A stretch of DNA of 64,000 nucleotides from CAVQUE01 sp046290435 (GTDB lineage Bacteria; Actinomycetota; Acidimicrobiia; Acidimicrobiales; UBA8592): positions 62,001-126,000 of the forward strand of contig JBKAGO010000033.1 in the NCBI GenBank assembly GCA_046290435.1, read 5' to 3'. The notes below the pieces were generated by a model that was given only the letters and a program-made list of their open reading frames with translations, was not told the origin of the DNA and did not search any database. The position numbers and the translations under genes were made by a program. This document shows positions 7,982-16,052 of the stretch, in pieces (position 1 is the first letter of the stretch; each line of letters opens with the position of its first letter).

Positions 7982-9574
7982 TCAGCCCTCGGGTGTCGCC
8001 AGTTCGGGACAGGGGACGGCGGATCCGTCGCAGCGGTAGAAGAGTTCGGCGATGCCGTCGTCGTAGATCGACGTCCAGTCGTCGACCTCGTCGAGCATCA
8101 CGCCGAGTTCGGCGTCGGGTGCCAGCAGCGCCCACTGGACACGGGGCTGGTCGAGGGGGTCGCGCCAGCCGTCCTCGACGTCCTCGGCGCGGAAGTACCA
8201 CTCCATGAACTCGTCGCCGTAGACGTCGGCGCGGCCGTCGATGTAGACGGGGAGGCCCCGCCAGATCAGGTAGCCGCCCCACTGGTAGGCGTTGAAGCCG
8301 GGTTCGGTGTCGAGGCCCGAGGCGATGATCATGTCGACGGCGGCTTCGGGGTAGGACTCGGCGACGGCCTCGTCGTTGATGGCGACGGCGGAGGACACGA
8401 ACATCGTGGCGATGATCACGCCGGCGCCGGCCACGGCGACGGCGACCGGTGCCGATCGTGCGATCCGGCCGGTGGTCGGCTGCCCCTTGCGCCGCCGGGC
8501 CAGGGCCTCGTCGAGCTGTTCGGCCACCACCGGGATGGCGATGATCGCGAACAGCGGGATGTGGCGCATCGACTGCATACCGGCCAGAGCGGAGCCGAGC
8601 ACCAGCATCTGGGGTGTCCAGCCCGGCGAGCGTCGGCTGGCCACCATCGACACCGCGGTCAACGTGAGCAGCAGGACGAACGGCCAGAACCAGGGCGAGT
8701 GGAAGTCCGGCGAGTGCCATTCGACGATGTAGCGCCGCATGGCATCGGATTGCAGGGTCTCGAACGGGTAGACCCAGAGGTGCCAGCCGCTCGGGTTGGC
8801 GGCGGCGGCCACGAAGGCGACAGCGGTGACAGCGGGAAGGCGGCCGACGATGGCGGCGGGCATGGCCCTGCCCCCGGCACGTCGGGCTTCGAGGCGTTCG
8901 CAGACGGCGTAGACGCCCAGCACGACCACGCCGGTCAGATACCCCGAGTGCAGGTTCGCCCAGACTGTCGTGAGGACGGGCATCGCCCATATCCAGCGCG
9001 CATCGAGGCGCCCGTCTCGCATCCGTTCGAGCGCCAGGATGATCAGCGCGAGGCAGAACAGGTTGAGCATCTGCGGGCGGGGGGCGGTGGCGATCATCGA
9101 GGTCGCAGCGGCCAACACCATGACCGCCGCCGTGGTGGTCGGGCGGGCCCGGCTGGTCGCGAAGGCCATGCCGTATGCGGCGACGACGATGGCGCAGAAC
9201 ACCAGGATCAGTGCGGTGGCGCCGCCCGCCGACCACACGCCCCACATGGCGACCTGGGTGGCCCACTCGTGGGTCACCCACGGCGTTCCGGCGACGGTGA
9301 ACGACAGGGTGTCGACGCTGGGGATGCCCTGGTCGACGATGATCTCGCCGGTGCGGAGATGCCACCAGAGATCGGGGTCGATCGCGGTGGCCACCGACAG
9401 CGCGGTCGTGACGCCGAAGGCGGCGACGACCCCGGCGCGGTGGCCGATGGGTGTCCCTGCCGGCGTTGCGTCGGGTCGCGGGCGGGGAGGGGGACCGCCG
9501 GTGCGGGCGTCGGCGGACCCGTCGTCGGCCGGGGTGCCTGCCGGTATCGACCGCTCCGTGTCGGTGATCGTCAT
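7982..9574 (-). CDS. Polytopic membrane protein of unknown function (D-L-W-W-H-L-R-T-G family)
   Basis: 530 residues. A hydrophilic Pro-rich N-terminal ~45 residues is followed by about ten hydrophobic segments and a ~130-residue soluble C-terminal domain. The conserved signature DPDLWWHLRTGEII near residue 65, followed by WVTHEWATQV, is familiar from uncharacterised bacterial membrane proteins that resemble glycosyltransferase-C-type enzymes (an acidic loop after the first TM segment). The C-terminal part (GFNAYQWGGYLIWRG, IDGRADVYGD) also recurs in such proteins. A lipid-linked sugar transferase role is possible, not shown. It is divergent from the DUF3048 gene with 75 bp between the starts. 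The ATG at 9574 was chosen; longer in-frame extensions have no coding character. Confidence 0.7.
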   Translation of the reverse strand: MTITDTERSIPAGTPADDGSADARTGGPPPRPRPDATPAGTPIGHRAGVVAAFGVTTALSVATAIDPDLWWHLRTGEIIVDQGIPSVDTLSFTVAGTPWVTHEWATQVAMWGVWSAGGATALILVFCAIVVAAYGMAFATSRARPTTTAAVMVLAAATSMIATAPRPQMLNLFCLALIILALERMRDGRLDARWIWAMPVLTTVWANLHSGYLTGVVVLGVYAVCERLEARRAGGRAMPAAIVGRLPAVTAVAFVAAAANPSGWHLWVYPFETLQSDAMRRYIVEWHSPDFHSPWFWPFVLLLTLTAVSMVASRRSPGWTPQMLVLGSALAGMQSMRHIPLFAIIAIPVVAEQLDEALARRRKGQPTTGRIARSAPVAVAVAGAGVIIATMFVSSAVAINDEAVAESYPEAAVDMIIASGLDTEPGFNAYQWGGYLIWRGLPVYIDGRADVYGDEFMEWYFRAEDVEDGWRDPLDQPRVQWALLAPDAELGVMLDEVDDWTSIYDDGIAELFYRCDGSAVPCPELATPEG

Positions 9575-9649
9575 GTCTGTCAGATCGGCCGGATCGGCCC
9601 GGACTGAAGGCGACGCGGGGTCCCGGTCGGCGGCGCTAGCGTTCTGCCG

Positions 9650-11044
9650 GTGCCCCTGCCAACACTGCCGTCGTTCCTGCGCACGCGCGTCGCGGGAGCC
9701 GCGTCGATCGCGGCGTTGATCGTGGTCGCTGTCGTCGTCGGCCTCGTCGCCGCCGGCTCGGGCAGCGACGACGCGGCCACCACAGTGGTGAGCCCGGTTG
9801 CTCCGGCCTCGCCCACCCCCACGGCGCGGCCGGCCGCGTCGCCCACGCCCACTCCTGTGCCCAGCCCGACGCCCGTCGACTTCGCGTTGGCACCCCTCGC
9901 CGAGCCGACCCCCGAGCCGACCCCGTTCCGGATCGAGAACGTGGTGGCAGAGCGGTTGCCGCAGCGTTGGCGTCCGGTCGCCCGTCCCGGCGCCGCCGCC
10001 GAGGCCGGACCGAGCCGCGACTGGCCCGCCGGCGGACGGCTGAGCCCGCTGGTCGGCGGTTCGCGGTGGGAGTACCGGGGCGTGCTCGGCCGCCTCCGCC
10101 CCGGCGACGAGGTGGTCGCGGCGCTGGCCCGCCCGCCGCGTGCGGCGCCGGGAACCGAGCCCCTGACGGGTCTGGCCAGTGCCAGGCCGCCGCAGCGGCG
10201 CGCCGTGGTCGTCAAGATCGACAACGTGCCCGCGGCGCGGCCCCAGAGCGCGATCAACGACGCCGACATCGTGGTCGAAGAGCTCGTCGAGGGCGGCATG
10301 ACCCGCCTGGCGGCGGTCTTCCACTCCGCTCGACCCGATGCCATCGGTCCGGTGCGGTCGGCACGCTCGACCGACATCGGCATCGCGGCGTCGTACGCGC
10401 AGCCCGTGTTCGCGAACTCCGGCGCCAACGGCATCTTCTCGAGTCTGGTCGCCCGGGCGCCGCTGGTCGATCGGGGCAATCGGGTCTTCGGGGGTTACTG
10501 GCGTGTCGGGGGCCGGCCTGCGCCCCACAATCTGTTCACGTCATCGCAGAGGCTGTTGGACTCCGTCGACGATCCCCAGGGCCCGCCGCAGGCGCAGTTC
10601 GCGTACCGGGACGAGGGTGAGGGTCCGCATCCCGAGTCCCGGCGGGCGTCGCGTATTCGTCTGGTGTATCGCACCGGGTCGAGCCCGCGCATCGAGTACC
10701 GCTGGGATGGCGACCTCGGCGGCTGGCGGCGATTCAACGACGGTGTCGCCCACACCGACAGCGACGGGCGTCCGGTGGCGCCCGAGAACGTCATCGTGTG
10801 GTTCACGCCCTACATCGACAGCGGGCTGACCGACAAGTGGGGTGAGGTCCTCTACGAGGGCGTGTCGGTGGGGCGCGGGGACGCCTTGATCTTCACCGAC
10901 GGCCGGGTGGTGGCGGCCCGGTGGAACCGGCCGAGCCTGCGTTCGCGGGCGACGTTCACCGACGCCGACGGCGAGCACGTGGCCCTGACGCCGGGGCGGA
11001 CGTGGGTGGCGATGGTGGCGCCGGGCGGCGCGACCTGGCGATAG
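9650..11044 (+). CDS. DUF3048 (YerB-like) cell-surface protein
   Basis: 464 residues from a GTG start. An N-terminal TM helix (residues ~13-36, IAALIVVAVVVGLVAAG) is followed by a Pro/Thr/Ser-rich linker (SPTPTARPAASPTPTP) that would span the wall. Then come the DUF3048 N-terminal domain (PLTGLASARPP, VVVKIDNVPAARPQSAI, DIVVEELVEGG) and C-terminal domain (NVIVWFTPYIDS, WVAMV near the end). The family includes Bacillus YerB; biochemical activity is unknown. The repeated VRSARSTDIGIAASY segment is a family signature. It is probably membrane anchored and exported. It starts 75 bp from the divergent membrane-protein gene, so a shared promoter region is likely. Confidence 0.88.
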   Translation: MPLPTLPSFLRTRVAGAASIAALIVVAVVVGLVAAGSGSDDAATTVVSPVAPASPTPTARPAASPTPTPVPSPTPVDFALAPLAEPTPEPTPFRIENVVAERLPQRWRPVARPGAAAEAGPSRDWPAGGRLSPLVGGSRWEYRGVLGRLRPGDEVVAALARPPRAAPGTEPLTGLASARPPQRRAVVVKIDNVPAARPQSAINDADIVVEELVEGGMTRLAAVFHSARPDAIGPVRSARSTDIGIAASYAQPVFANSGANGIFSSLVARAPLVDRGNRVFGGYWRVGGRPAPHNLFTSSQRLLDSVDDPQGPPQAQFAYRDEGEGPHPESRRASRIRLVYRTGSSPRIEYRWDGDLGGWRRFNDGVAHTDSDGRPVAPENVIVWFTPYIDSGLTDKWGEVLYEGVSVGRGDALIFTDGRVVAARWNRPSLRSRATFTDADGEHVALTPGRTWVAMVAPGGATWR

Positions 11045-11075
11045 GGGGCGGTGCGGCCGCGGCGCGACCGGCGTG

Positions 11076-12086
11076 TCAGCTGCGGGTCGTCGCCCAGTAG
11101 TGGCCGATGCGCTCGGTGAACAGGCGGGTCGGCTCGGCGAGGAGACGCTGCCCGAGCACCACGATGACCCCGGTGAGCTCGTCGCGTTGGTGGCGCACCA
11201 TGGCGGCCAGCAGGTCGGTCTCGACGGGGTCGGCATCGAGGTCGCCGCTTTCGAGTTCGGCGGTCAGGAGGTCGAGCCCGCGGGCCTCGCCGACGGCGGA
11301 CTCGAGGCGCCCGGCCGCGTCGGCGGTGGCGCCGAGCACCTCGGGCCAGATGGAGCTGATGAGCTGGAGTTGGCGGGCCAGGACGCCGACGTCGGTACCG
11401 AATCGGGCGAGGTCGACGGGTTCGGCACCGTCGATGGTGCGCCACGCCCGGCGGCAGCGGCGATAGGCCCGTCCGAGGCCGGGGCCGACGCTGTCGAAGT
11501 GATCGGCGACGGGCTCTCGGTCGATGATGGTGGCGTCGCCGGCGACGTCGACGGGTTGCGCGGCGAAGCGGGCCCGGGAGCGGCGCAGGCGATGGAGCGA
11601 GCGCTGCAGCGCCTGGCCTTCGGTGAGGGCCTGGAGCCGACGCAGCTGGTGGTGCCGCAGAACCTGCGCCCGCACACCCAGCAGAGCGCCGGGGGCGAGC
11701 ACGCTGGCGTAGCGGGCCCGGAGCAGGTCGATGGCCCGGAGCTCGGCCTGGCCGGACTGCAGGGCGCGCAACAGGTCGTAGGTGTCGTCGATGACGGCGA
11801 TCTCGGACTGGTAGACGTCGTCGCCGAGGGAGTCGCGCACGAGGCGGAGCAGCGCTGCGGTGCGGGCCAGGCCCGCGAGGGCTGCGGTGGTGGCGATGTG
11901 GACGTCGGCGGTGCGGTCGCCGAGGGCGTCGATGGCGATGGTGAGCTGGTCGGTGCTGACCCGGAGCAGGGCGGCGGCGACCGTCTCGTGGGTGCCGAGC
12001 ACGTAGCCGCCGGCTTCGGAGCCGGGCAGGTAGCGCGATCGGGCGTCGAGCGCGGTGACCGAACCGGCGTGCACGATCGAGGACAT
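11076..12086 (-). CDS. CHAD-domain protein
   Basis: 336 residues, all helical, in two halves as expected for CHAD. The sequence has periodic conserved His/Arg residues (VHIATTAALAGLARTAALLRLVRD, then RRAWRTIDG and RHQRDEL in the second half). CHAD domains bind inorganic polyphosphate through their basic surface and often accompany triphosphate tunnel enzymes (CYTH), but no CYTH gene is present here. Some family His positions seem shifted, so polyphosphate binding is inferred only. The gene is convergent with DUF3048 (31 bp) and divergent from the HMG-CoA-synthase-like gene. The palindrome at 12125-12139 lies in the divergent gap and might affect either gene. Confidence 0.75.
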   Translation of the reverse strand: MSSIVHAGSVTALDARSRYLPGSEAGGYVLGTHETVAAALLRVSTDQLTIAIDALGDRTADVHIATTAALAGLARTAALLRLVRDSLGDDVYQSEIAVIDDTYDLLRALQSGQAELRAIDLLRARYASVLAPGALLGVRAQVLRHHQLRRLQALTEGQALQRSLHRLRRSRARFAAQPVDVAGDATIIDREPVADHFDSVGPGLGRAYRRCRRAWRTIDGAEPVDLARFGTDVGVLARQLQLISSIWPEVLGATADAAGRLESAVGEARGLDLLTAELESGDLDADPVETDLLAAMVRHQRDELTGVIVVLGQRLLAEPTRLFTERIGHYWATTRS

Positions 12087-12124
12087 CGCGGCGATGGTAG
12101 TGCGGGGCTGCCCCGAGCCGATAT

Positions 12125-12139
12125 CTGACGCAGCGTCAG
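12125..12139. promoter_or_regulatory. Probable operator CTGAC-N5-GTCAG, copy 1
   Basis: CTGACGCAGCGTCAG is a perfect inverted repeat with a single central base. It lies 33 bp upstream of the GTG of the HMG-CoA-synthase-like gene and 38 bp from the CHAD start on the other strand. A second site with the same CTGAC half-sites and spacing lies at 22594-22608, upstream of the acyl-CoA dehydrogenase; both are flanked by T on the left and AT on the right. The size and symmetry suit a TetR-type dimer. No regulator gene for it is in the window. Confidence 0.6.
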
Positions 12140-12172
12140 ATGATGGGGGTCGGGGCGCCTAGACTCGCCGCC

Positions 12173-13573
12173 GTGCGAGGAATCCTGGCCTATGGCACCC
12201 ATGTGCCCCGTTGTCGTCTCGATCGTGGCGAGATCGCCGCGTTCATGGGCAGCGGGGGAGGGAGAGGACAGCGGTCGGTGGCGTCGTTCGACGAGGACAC
12301 CACCACCATGGGCGTCGCCGCTGCTCGCATGGCGCTGGGCTCGGGCACCGGGGTCGTCCCCGATGCGCTCTGGTTCACCACCGCCGAGCCCGCGTATCTC
12401 GAGAAGACCAACGCCAATGCCATCCATGCGGCGCTGCGTCTGCCGGCGTCCACCATGGCACTCGACCTGGGTGGTGCGGTGCGGTCGGGCATCGGGACGA
12501 TGCGGGCTGCGCTCACCGGCGCGGGGTCCACGATGGTCGTGTCGTCGGCGATCCGCACGGGTCTGCCCGCCGGCGCCGACGAAGCCTCGGGCGGCGACGG
12601 TGCGGCAGCGTTGGTCATCGGCGACGACTCCGCCGGGCCGCTGCTGGCCCGCCATCTGGGTGGCGCGTCGGTCACCGAGGAGTTCCTCGACCGCTGGCGC
12701 GAGCCGACGGCCACGCACGCGCGCCAGTGGGAGGAACGTTTCGGCGAGACCCGCTATGTGCCGCTGGCGCGCGAGGCGTGGGCGGCGGCGCTGGCCGACG
12801 CCGGTGTCGAGACGGTCGATCGGGTGGTGCTGACCGGTGTGCACGCCCGTGCGCAGTCGCGTATCGCCCGCCAGTTCGGCGACATCGAGATGGTCGACGA
12901 CCTGTCGGCCACCGTGGGCAACACCGGTACGGCGCATCCGGCGTTGGTGCTCGCAGCGGCGCTCGACGAGGCCGACCCGGGGCAGACCATCGCGGTGATG
13001 TCGGTGGCCGATGGTGTCGACGTCGTCATCGTCGAGGCCACCGAGGCCTTGGTGGCCGGTCGTCCCGCCCGTTCGACGGCATCGCAGATCGCAGCCGGCG
13101 CCCCGGTGCCCTACGCCAAGTTCCTGCAGTGGCGTGGCGTGCTCGAGGTCCAGCCCCCCAACCGCCCGGCGCCGGCGCGGGTGTCGGCTTCGGCGGCGGC
13201 GCGTCGTCAGGACTGGAAGTTCGGGTTCGTCGCCTCCGCCGGCGACGAGAGCGGCGTGGTCCACATGCCCCCGGCGCGGGTGTCGATCCGCCCCGGCGAC
13301 CACGACGACGCCCAGACAGCGGTGCCGATGGCCGATGCGGTGGGCACCGTCGTGACGTTCACGATCGATCGCCTGGTCTATTCGGTGAGCCCGCCGGTGG
13401 TGTTCGCCGTGGTCGATTTCGACGGGGGCGGCCGCATGCCGATGGAGCTCACCGACGTCGACATCGCCACCCTGGCCATCGGCGATCGTGTCGAGCCCAC
13501 GTTCCGGCGCCTGTTCACCTCCGACGGCATCCACAACTACTTCTGGAAGGCCCGCCCCCTCCCCACGACCTGA
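12173..13573 (+). CDS. HMG-CoA synthase-like/OB-fold (DUF35) fusion lacking catalytic and zinc cysteines
   Basis: 466 residues from the GTG at 12173. Residues 1-~325 have the thiolase-superfamily fold of HMG-CoA synthase-like proteins (ILAYGTHVPRCRLDR start, DLGGAVRSGIGTMRAAL, GGDGAAALVIG, VGNTGTAHPAL). Residues ~345-466 are a DUF35-type rubredoxin/OB module (WKFGFVAS..., VVTFTIDRLVYS, FDGGGRMPMELTD). The only Cys in the protein is at residue 10. The nucleophilic Cys expected in the DLGG-x-x-RSG region and the Cys4 zinc ribbon before the OB fold are therefore both missing. Relatives serve acyl-CoA condensation or beta-ketoacyl removal, e.g. in sterol or isoprenoid metabolism. This copy may bind acyl-CoA without Claisen chemistry. 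A possible operator lies just upstream. Confidence 0.8.
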   Translation: MRGILAYGTHVPRCRLDRGEIAAFMGSGGGRGQRSVASFDEDTTTMGVAAARMALGSGTGVVPDALWFTTAEPAYLEKTNANAIHAALRLPASTMALDLGGAVRSGIGTMRAALTGAGSTMVVSSAIRTGLPAGADEASGGDGAAALVIGDDSAGPLLARHLGGASVTEEFLDRWREPTATHARQWEERFGETRYVPLAREAWAAALADAGVETVDRVVLTGVHARAQSRIARQFGDIEMVDDLSATVGNTGTAHPALVLAAALDEADPGQTIAVMSVADGVDVVIVEATEALVAGRPARSTASQIAAGAPVPYAKFLQWRGVLEVQPPNRPAPARVSASAAARRQDWKFGFVASAGDESGVVHMPPARVSIRPGDHDDAQTAVPMADAVGTVVTFTIDRLVYSVSPPVVFAVVDFDGGGRMPMELTDVDIATLAIGDRVEPTFRRLFTSDGIHNYFWKARPLPTT

Positions 13574-13578
13574 AACCA

Positions 13579-13635
13579 CCCCGATCTCGTCGCGGTTGTC
13601 CACCGCCACGGTGGCTCTGCGCGACGAGATCGGGG
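13579..13635. repeat. Nested palindrome, GATCTCGT/CCACCG family, copy 1
   Basis: Outer perfect 15-bp arms CCCCGATCTCGTCGC (13579-13593) and GCGACGAGATCGGGG (13621-13635) enclose an inner hairpin CCACCG-CCA-CGGTGG (13600-13614). It starts 6 bp after the stop of the upstream gene and ends 39 bp before the GNAT start. Copies are at 15386-15434 and 50667-50721. It may terminate or stabilise the upstream transcript. Confidence 0.9.
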
Positions 13636-13674
13636 CAATGTTCGCCCCCGTCGGTCACGGGGTAGCGTCGTGAG

Positions 13675-14007
13675 ATGGGCACCAACGACGAGACCGGCAC
13701 GTCTGGCGAGGTCCCCGGCGCGGATGTCCCCGACGCCGAGGTCGTCGACAATCCCGCCTTGCACCGCTACGAGCTGCGCCACGACGGATCGGTCGTCGGC
13801 GTGGTGCAGTACCGCATCGACGGCGATGTCATGACGATTCCCCACGTCGAGGTCGCAGGCCAGCTGCGCGGTAAGGGCGTCTCGGGGCCGTTCCTCGACG
13901 AGGTCCTGGCTCGCATCGAGGCCCGGGGCTTGAAGGTGGTGCCGACCTGTGGGTACGCGGCATCCCACATCGCCGCCCGCCCGGATCTGCGCCACCTCGT
14001 CGCCTGA
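13675..14007 (+). CDS. Small GNAT-type N-acetyltransferase (YjdJ-like)
   Basis: 110 residues. After a ~25-residue acidic N-terminus, the sequence HRYELRHDGSVVGVVQYRIDG, HVEVAGQLRGKGVSGPFLDEVL and VVPTCGYAASHI matches the short GNAT_YjdJ family. R-G-K-G-V is the acetyl-CoA pyrophosphate loop and Cys-Gly-Tyr is the conserved final segment. Substrates of this family are mostly unknown. It is probably monocistronic: palindromic repeat upstream, 107 bp to the next gene. Confidence 0.85.
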   Translation: MGTNDETGTSGEVPGADVPDAEVVDNPALHRYELRHDGSVVGVVQYRIDGDVMTIPHVEVAGQLRGKGVSGPFLDEVLARIEARGLKVVPTCGYAASHIAARPDLRHLVA

Positions 14008-14114
14008 CCCGCCGACACGCCCTCGGATCCCGACGGCTCGACGCCGACCGTTCCCGATCGGCCATTCGACCCACCGACCTCCATCGGGCCCGTCTGCGGT
14101 CGATACTTGGTCCC

Positions 14115-15359
14115 ATGAGCCGCATCCGTGCCCTCGCGTTGTGCGTCGTCGTCTTGGCGCTGGTCGCCACCGGCTGTGTCGGCGGCGGCTCGACAGCGCT
14201 GTCCGACCCCGCCGTCCGGCCCGGTACCCCCGGCGCCGACGAGCCGCGCAGTGCGCCCGAACCCGGCGCCTCCGATGCCGAGGCCTCCACCGGTGGCGAC
14301 ACCGACGCTGCCGATCCGGCCGCCGAGACCTCGGCCGCCGACGGCAGTCCGGCCGAGGCCCCCGCCGAGACGCCCCCTCCCGGCGGCTTCGTGCTCGATC
14401 TCCCCGAGGGCTCACTGCCGACAGGCCCGCCGCCCGCCGGCGACGAGGGTGCTCTCGGTGGCGTGCCCGTCGACGTCGCCTTCGTGCAACGGTCCCTCGA
14501 GACCGCAGCCCAGCAGAGCTACCGCTTCGAGATGCGCTTCGCGATGTCGGTCGACATGGCCGGCCAGTCGCTGGCGATCTCGCCGTCGGAGCCTCTCGCC
14601 ACCGGCGAGACCGACGGCTTCCGCCAGCGCACCCTGATCGATCTCGGGGTCATGTTCGACGCATTCGTCGGCAGCCTCGGCAGCGAATTGGGAGCCGATC
14701 TCGGCGACTTCGGCGATCTCACCGCCTTCTTCGGTGACGACCTCGGCATCGAGACCATCGTCGACGGCACGGTCGTCTACATGCGGGCGCCGATGCTCGG
14801 CATGCTCGCCGCATTCGGCGGCGACGAACTGCCCGGCGGGCTGGCCGAGCTGGGCGACGGCTGGGGCATGGTCGACCTGGCGACGGTCCCGGGGGTCGAT
14901 GCCGCCGACATCGCGGCTCTGACCGGGGCCCAGGGCGGCAGCAGCCCCGATCAGATCCTGGCGCTGCTCGAGGACCTCGGCTCGGTCGACGAGATCGGGC
15001 CGGCCACCATCGACGGCGACGCCACCACCCACTACCGCACCGTCATCGACGTGCAAGCCGCCATCGAGGCCGGCGTGGCCGAGTTCGAGGCGCTCGGGCC
15101 GGTCGACCCCGACGACATCGCATCCATGTTCGGCGACGGACCCGTGGTCGACCTCTACATCGACGATGCGGGCAACCTGCGCCGCCTCTCCCTGGCGATC
15201 ACCGGCCAGGAGCCCTCGGGTGAGGGGTCGTTCGCCGCCAGCACCACCATCGACATGTTCGACCACGGCGCCGGCATCACGATCGACGTCCCCGCCGATG
15301 CCGTCGACCTGACCGACGTGTTCGCCGAGCTCGCAGCGCTGACCGACGGCCCCATCTGA
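14115..15359 (+). CDS. Secreted lipoprotein, LppX-like fold possible
   Basis: 414 residues. The signal peptide ends in a lipobox-like VATGC (Cys ~21), followed by an Asp/Glu/Ala/Pro-rich linker of ~95 residues. The mature domain begins FVQRSLETAAQQSYRFEM and shows alternating strands ending in SLAITGQEPSGEG and ITIDVPADAVDLTD. This pattern (TAAQQSYRFE..., TTHYRTVIDV near 290) resembles DUF6612/LppX-type lipoproteins that bind lipids or regulate transport, but the resemblance is only moderate. Anchored at the outer face of the cytoplasmic membrane. It is convergent with the acyltransferase gene, with the nested palindrome between them. Confidence 0.75.
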   Translation: MSRIRALALCVVVLALVATGCVGGGSTALSDPAVRPGTPGADEPRSAPEPGASDAEASTGGDTDAADPAAETSAADGSPAEAPAETPPPGGFVLDLPEGSLPTGPPPAGDEGALGGVPVDVAFVQRSLETAAQQSYRFEMRFAMSVDMAGQSLAISPSEPLATGETDGFRQRTLIDLGVMFDAFVGSLGSELGADLGDFGDLTAFFGDDLGIETIVDGTVVYMRAPMLGMLAAFGGDELPGGLAELGDGWGMVDLATVPGVDAADIAALTGAQGGSSPDQILALLEDLGSVDEIGPATIDGDATTHYRTVIDVQAAIEAGVAEFEALGPVDPDDIASMFGDGPVVDLYIDDAGNLRRLSLAITGQEPSGEGSFAASTTIDMFDHGAGITIDVPADAVDLTDVFAELAALTDGPI

Positions 15360-15385
15360 GCCCGGGCCACTGCGGCCCGGCGGCA

Positions 15386-15434
15386 GATCTCGTGAGGCTG
15401 ATCCACCGTCACGGTGGAGGAACACAACGAGATC
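15386..15434. repeat. Nested palindrome, GATCTCGT/CCACCG family, copy 2
   Basis: GATCTCGT (15386-15393) pairs with ACGAGATC (15427-15434), enclosing CCACCG-TCA-CGGTGG (15403-15417). It separates two convergent genes and its right arm overlaps the stop codon of the minus-strand acyltransferase (15433-15435). It is a plausible bidirectional terminator. Confidence 0.88.
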
Positions 15435-16050
15435 AGGTCAGTTCGTCGCGCATGCGCACCACCCGGGCGGGCGAGCCGACGGCGATGGCGAAGTCGGGCA
15501 GGTCGGTCGTGACCACGGCTCCCGCGCCCACTGCGACGCCGCGGCCGATGGTCACCCCCGGCAGCACCACGGCGTTGGTGCCGATCCACGAGCCCGCACC
15601 GATGTGCACCGGGCGCTCGGGTGCGGCCTGGCGGCCGATGGCCAGCCCGAGATCGTCCAGCGCGTGGTTCTGGTCGGTCACGTACACGTTGGGACCGAAG
15701 AAGACGTCGTCGTCGATGACGATCTCGAGGTGGGCGACGATGCTCGAATGCCGCCCGATGAGGCACCCGTTGCCGATCGAGATGATGCGGTCGCTGATGA
15801 GCTCCTGGCCGGGCGCCATCCCGGCGCTGAGGCTGACGCCCGGTCCTATCATCGTCCCGGCGCCGATGTGGATGGCGTGCTCGTTGTAGAGCGCAATGGG
15901 GCGGTGTGCGATGAAGGAACCGTCGCCGAAGCTGCCGAAGCGGCGGGCGCGGCGGCTGTCCGAGACGACGGTGCCGCGCCGGTCGATCCAGTCGTAGATG
16001 CCGGCGACGATGTCGCAGGATCGCAGTGGTGGGCGCAGCCGGCCGGCCAT
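15433..16050 (-). CDS. Left-handed beta-helix (hexapeptide) acyltransferase
   Basis: 205 residues with repeated hexapeptides (HIGAGTMIGPGVSL, IGNGCLIGRHSSI, IDDDVFFGPNVYV, HIGAGSWIGTNAVVLPGVTIGRGVAVGAGAVVT) and the usual C-terminal VGSPARVVR. The catalytic-type His is in TDQNHALDD. The family acetylates sugar, serine or antibiotic hydroxyl/amino groups with acetyl- or succinyl-CoA. The ATG at 16050 sits 2 bp after the Mct-like stop, so this is the third gene of the operon. The stop codon lies in the arm of the downstream palindrome. The acceptor is unknown; its link to the upstream peptidase and CoA-transferase is not obvious. Confidence 0.88.
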   Translation of the reverse strand: MAGRLRPPLRSCDIVAGIYDWIDRRGTVVSDSRRARRFGSFGDGSFIAHRPIALYNEHAIHIGAGTMIGPGVSLSAGMAPGQELISDRIISIGNGCLIGRHSSIVAHLEIVIDDDVFFGPNVYVTDQNHALDDLGLAIGRQAAPERPVHIGAGSWIGTNAVVLPGVTIGRGVAVGAGAVVTTDLPDFAIAVGSPARVVRMRDELT

Positions 16051-16052
16051 GG

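Noticed and set aside
6692..9607. A 971-codon open frame antisense to the DUF1800 and membrane protein genes
   Set aside because: No recognisable motif and biased composition; the opposite strand has intact families.
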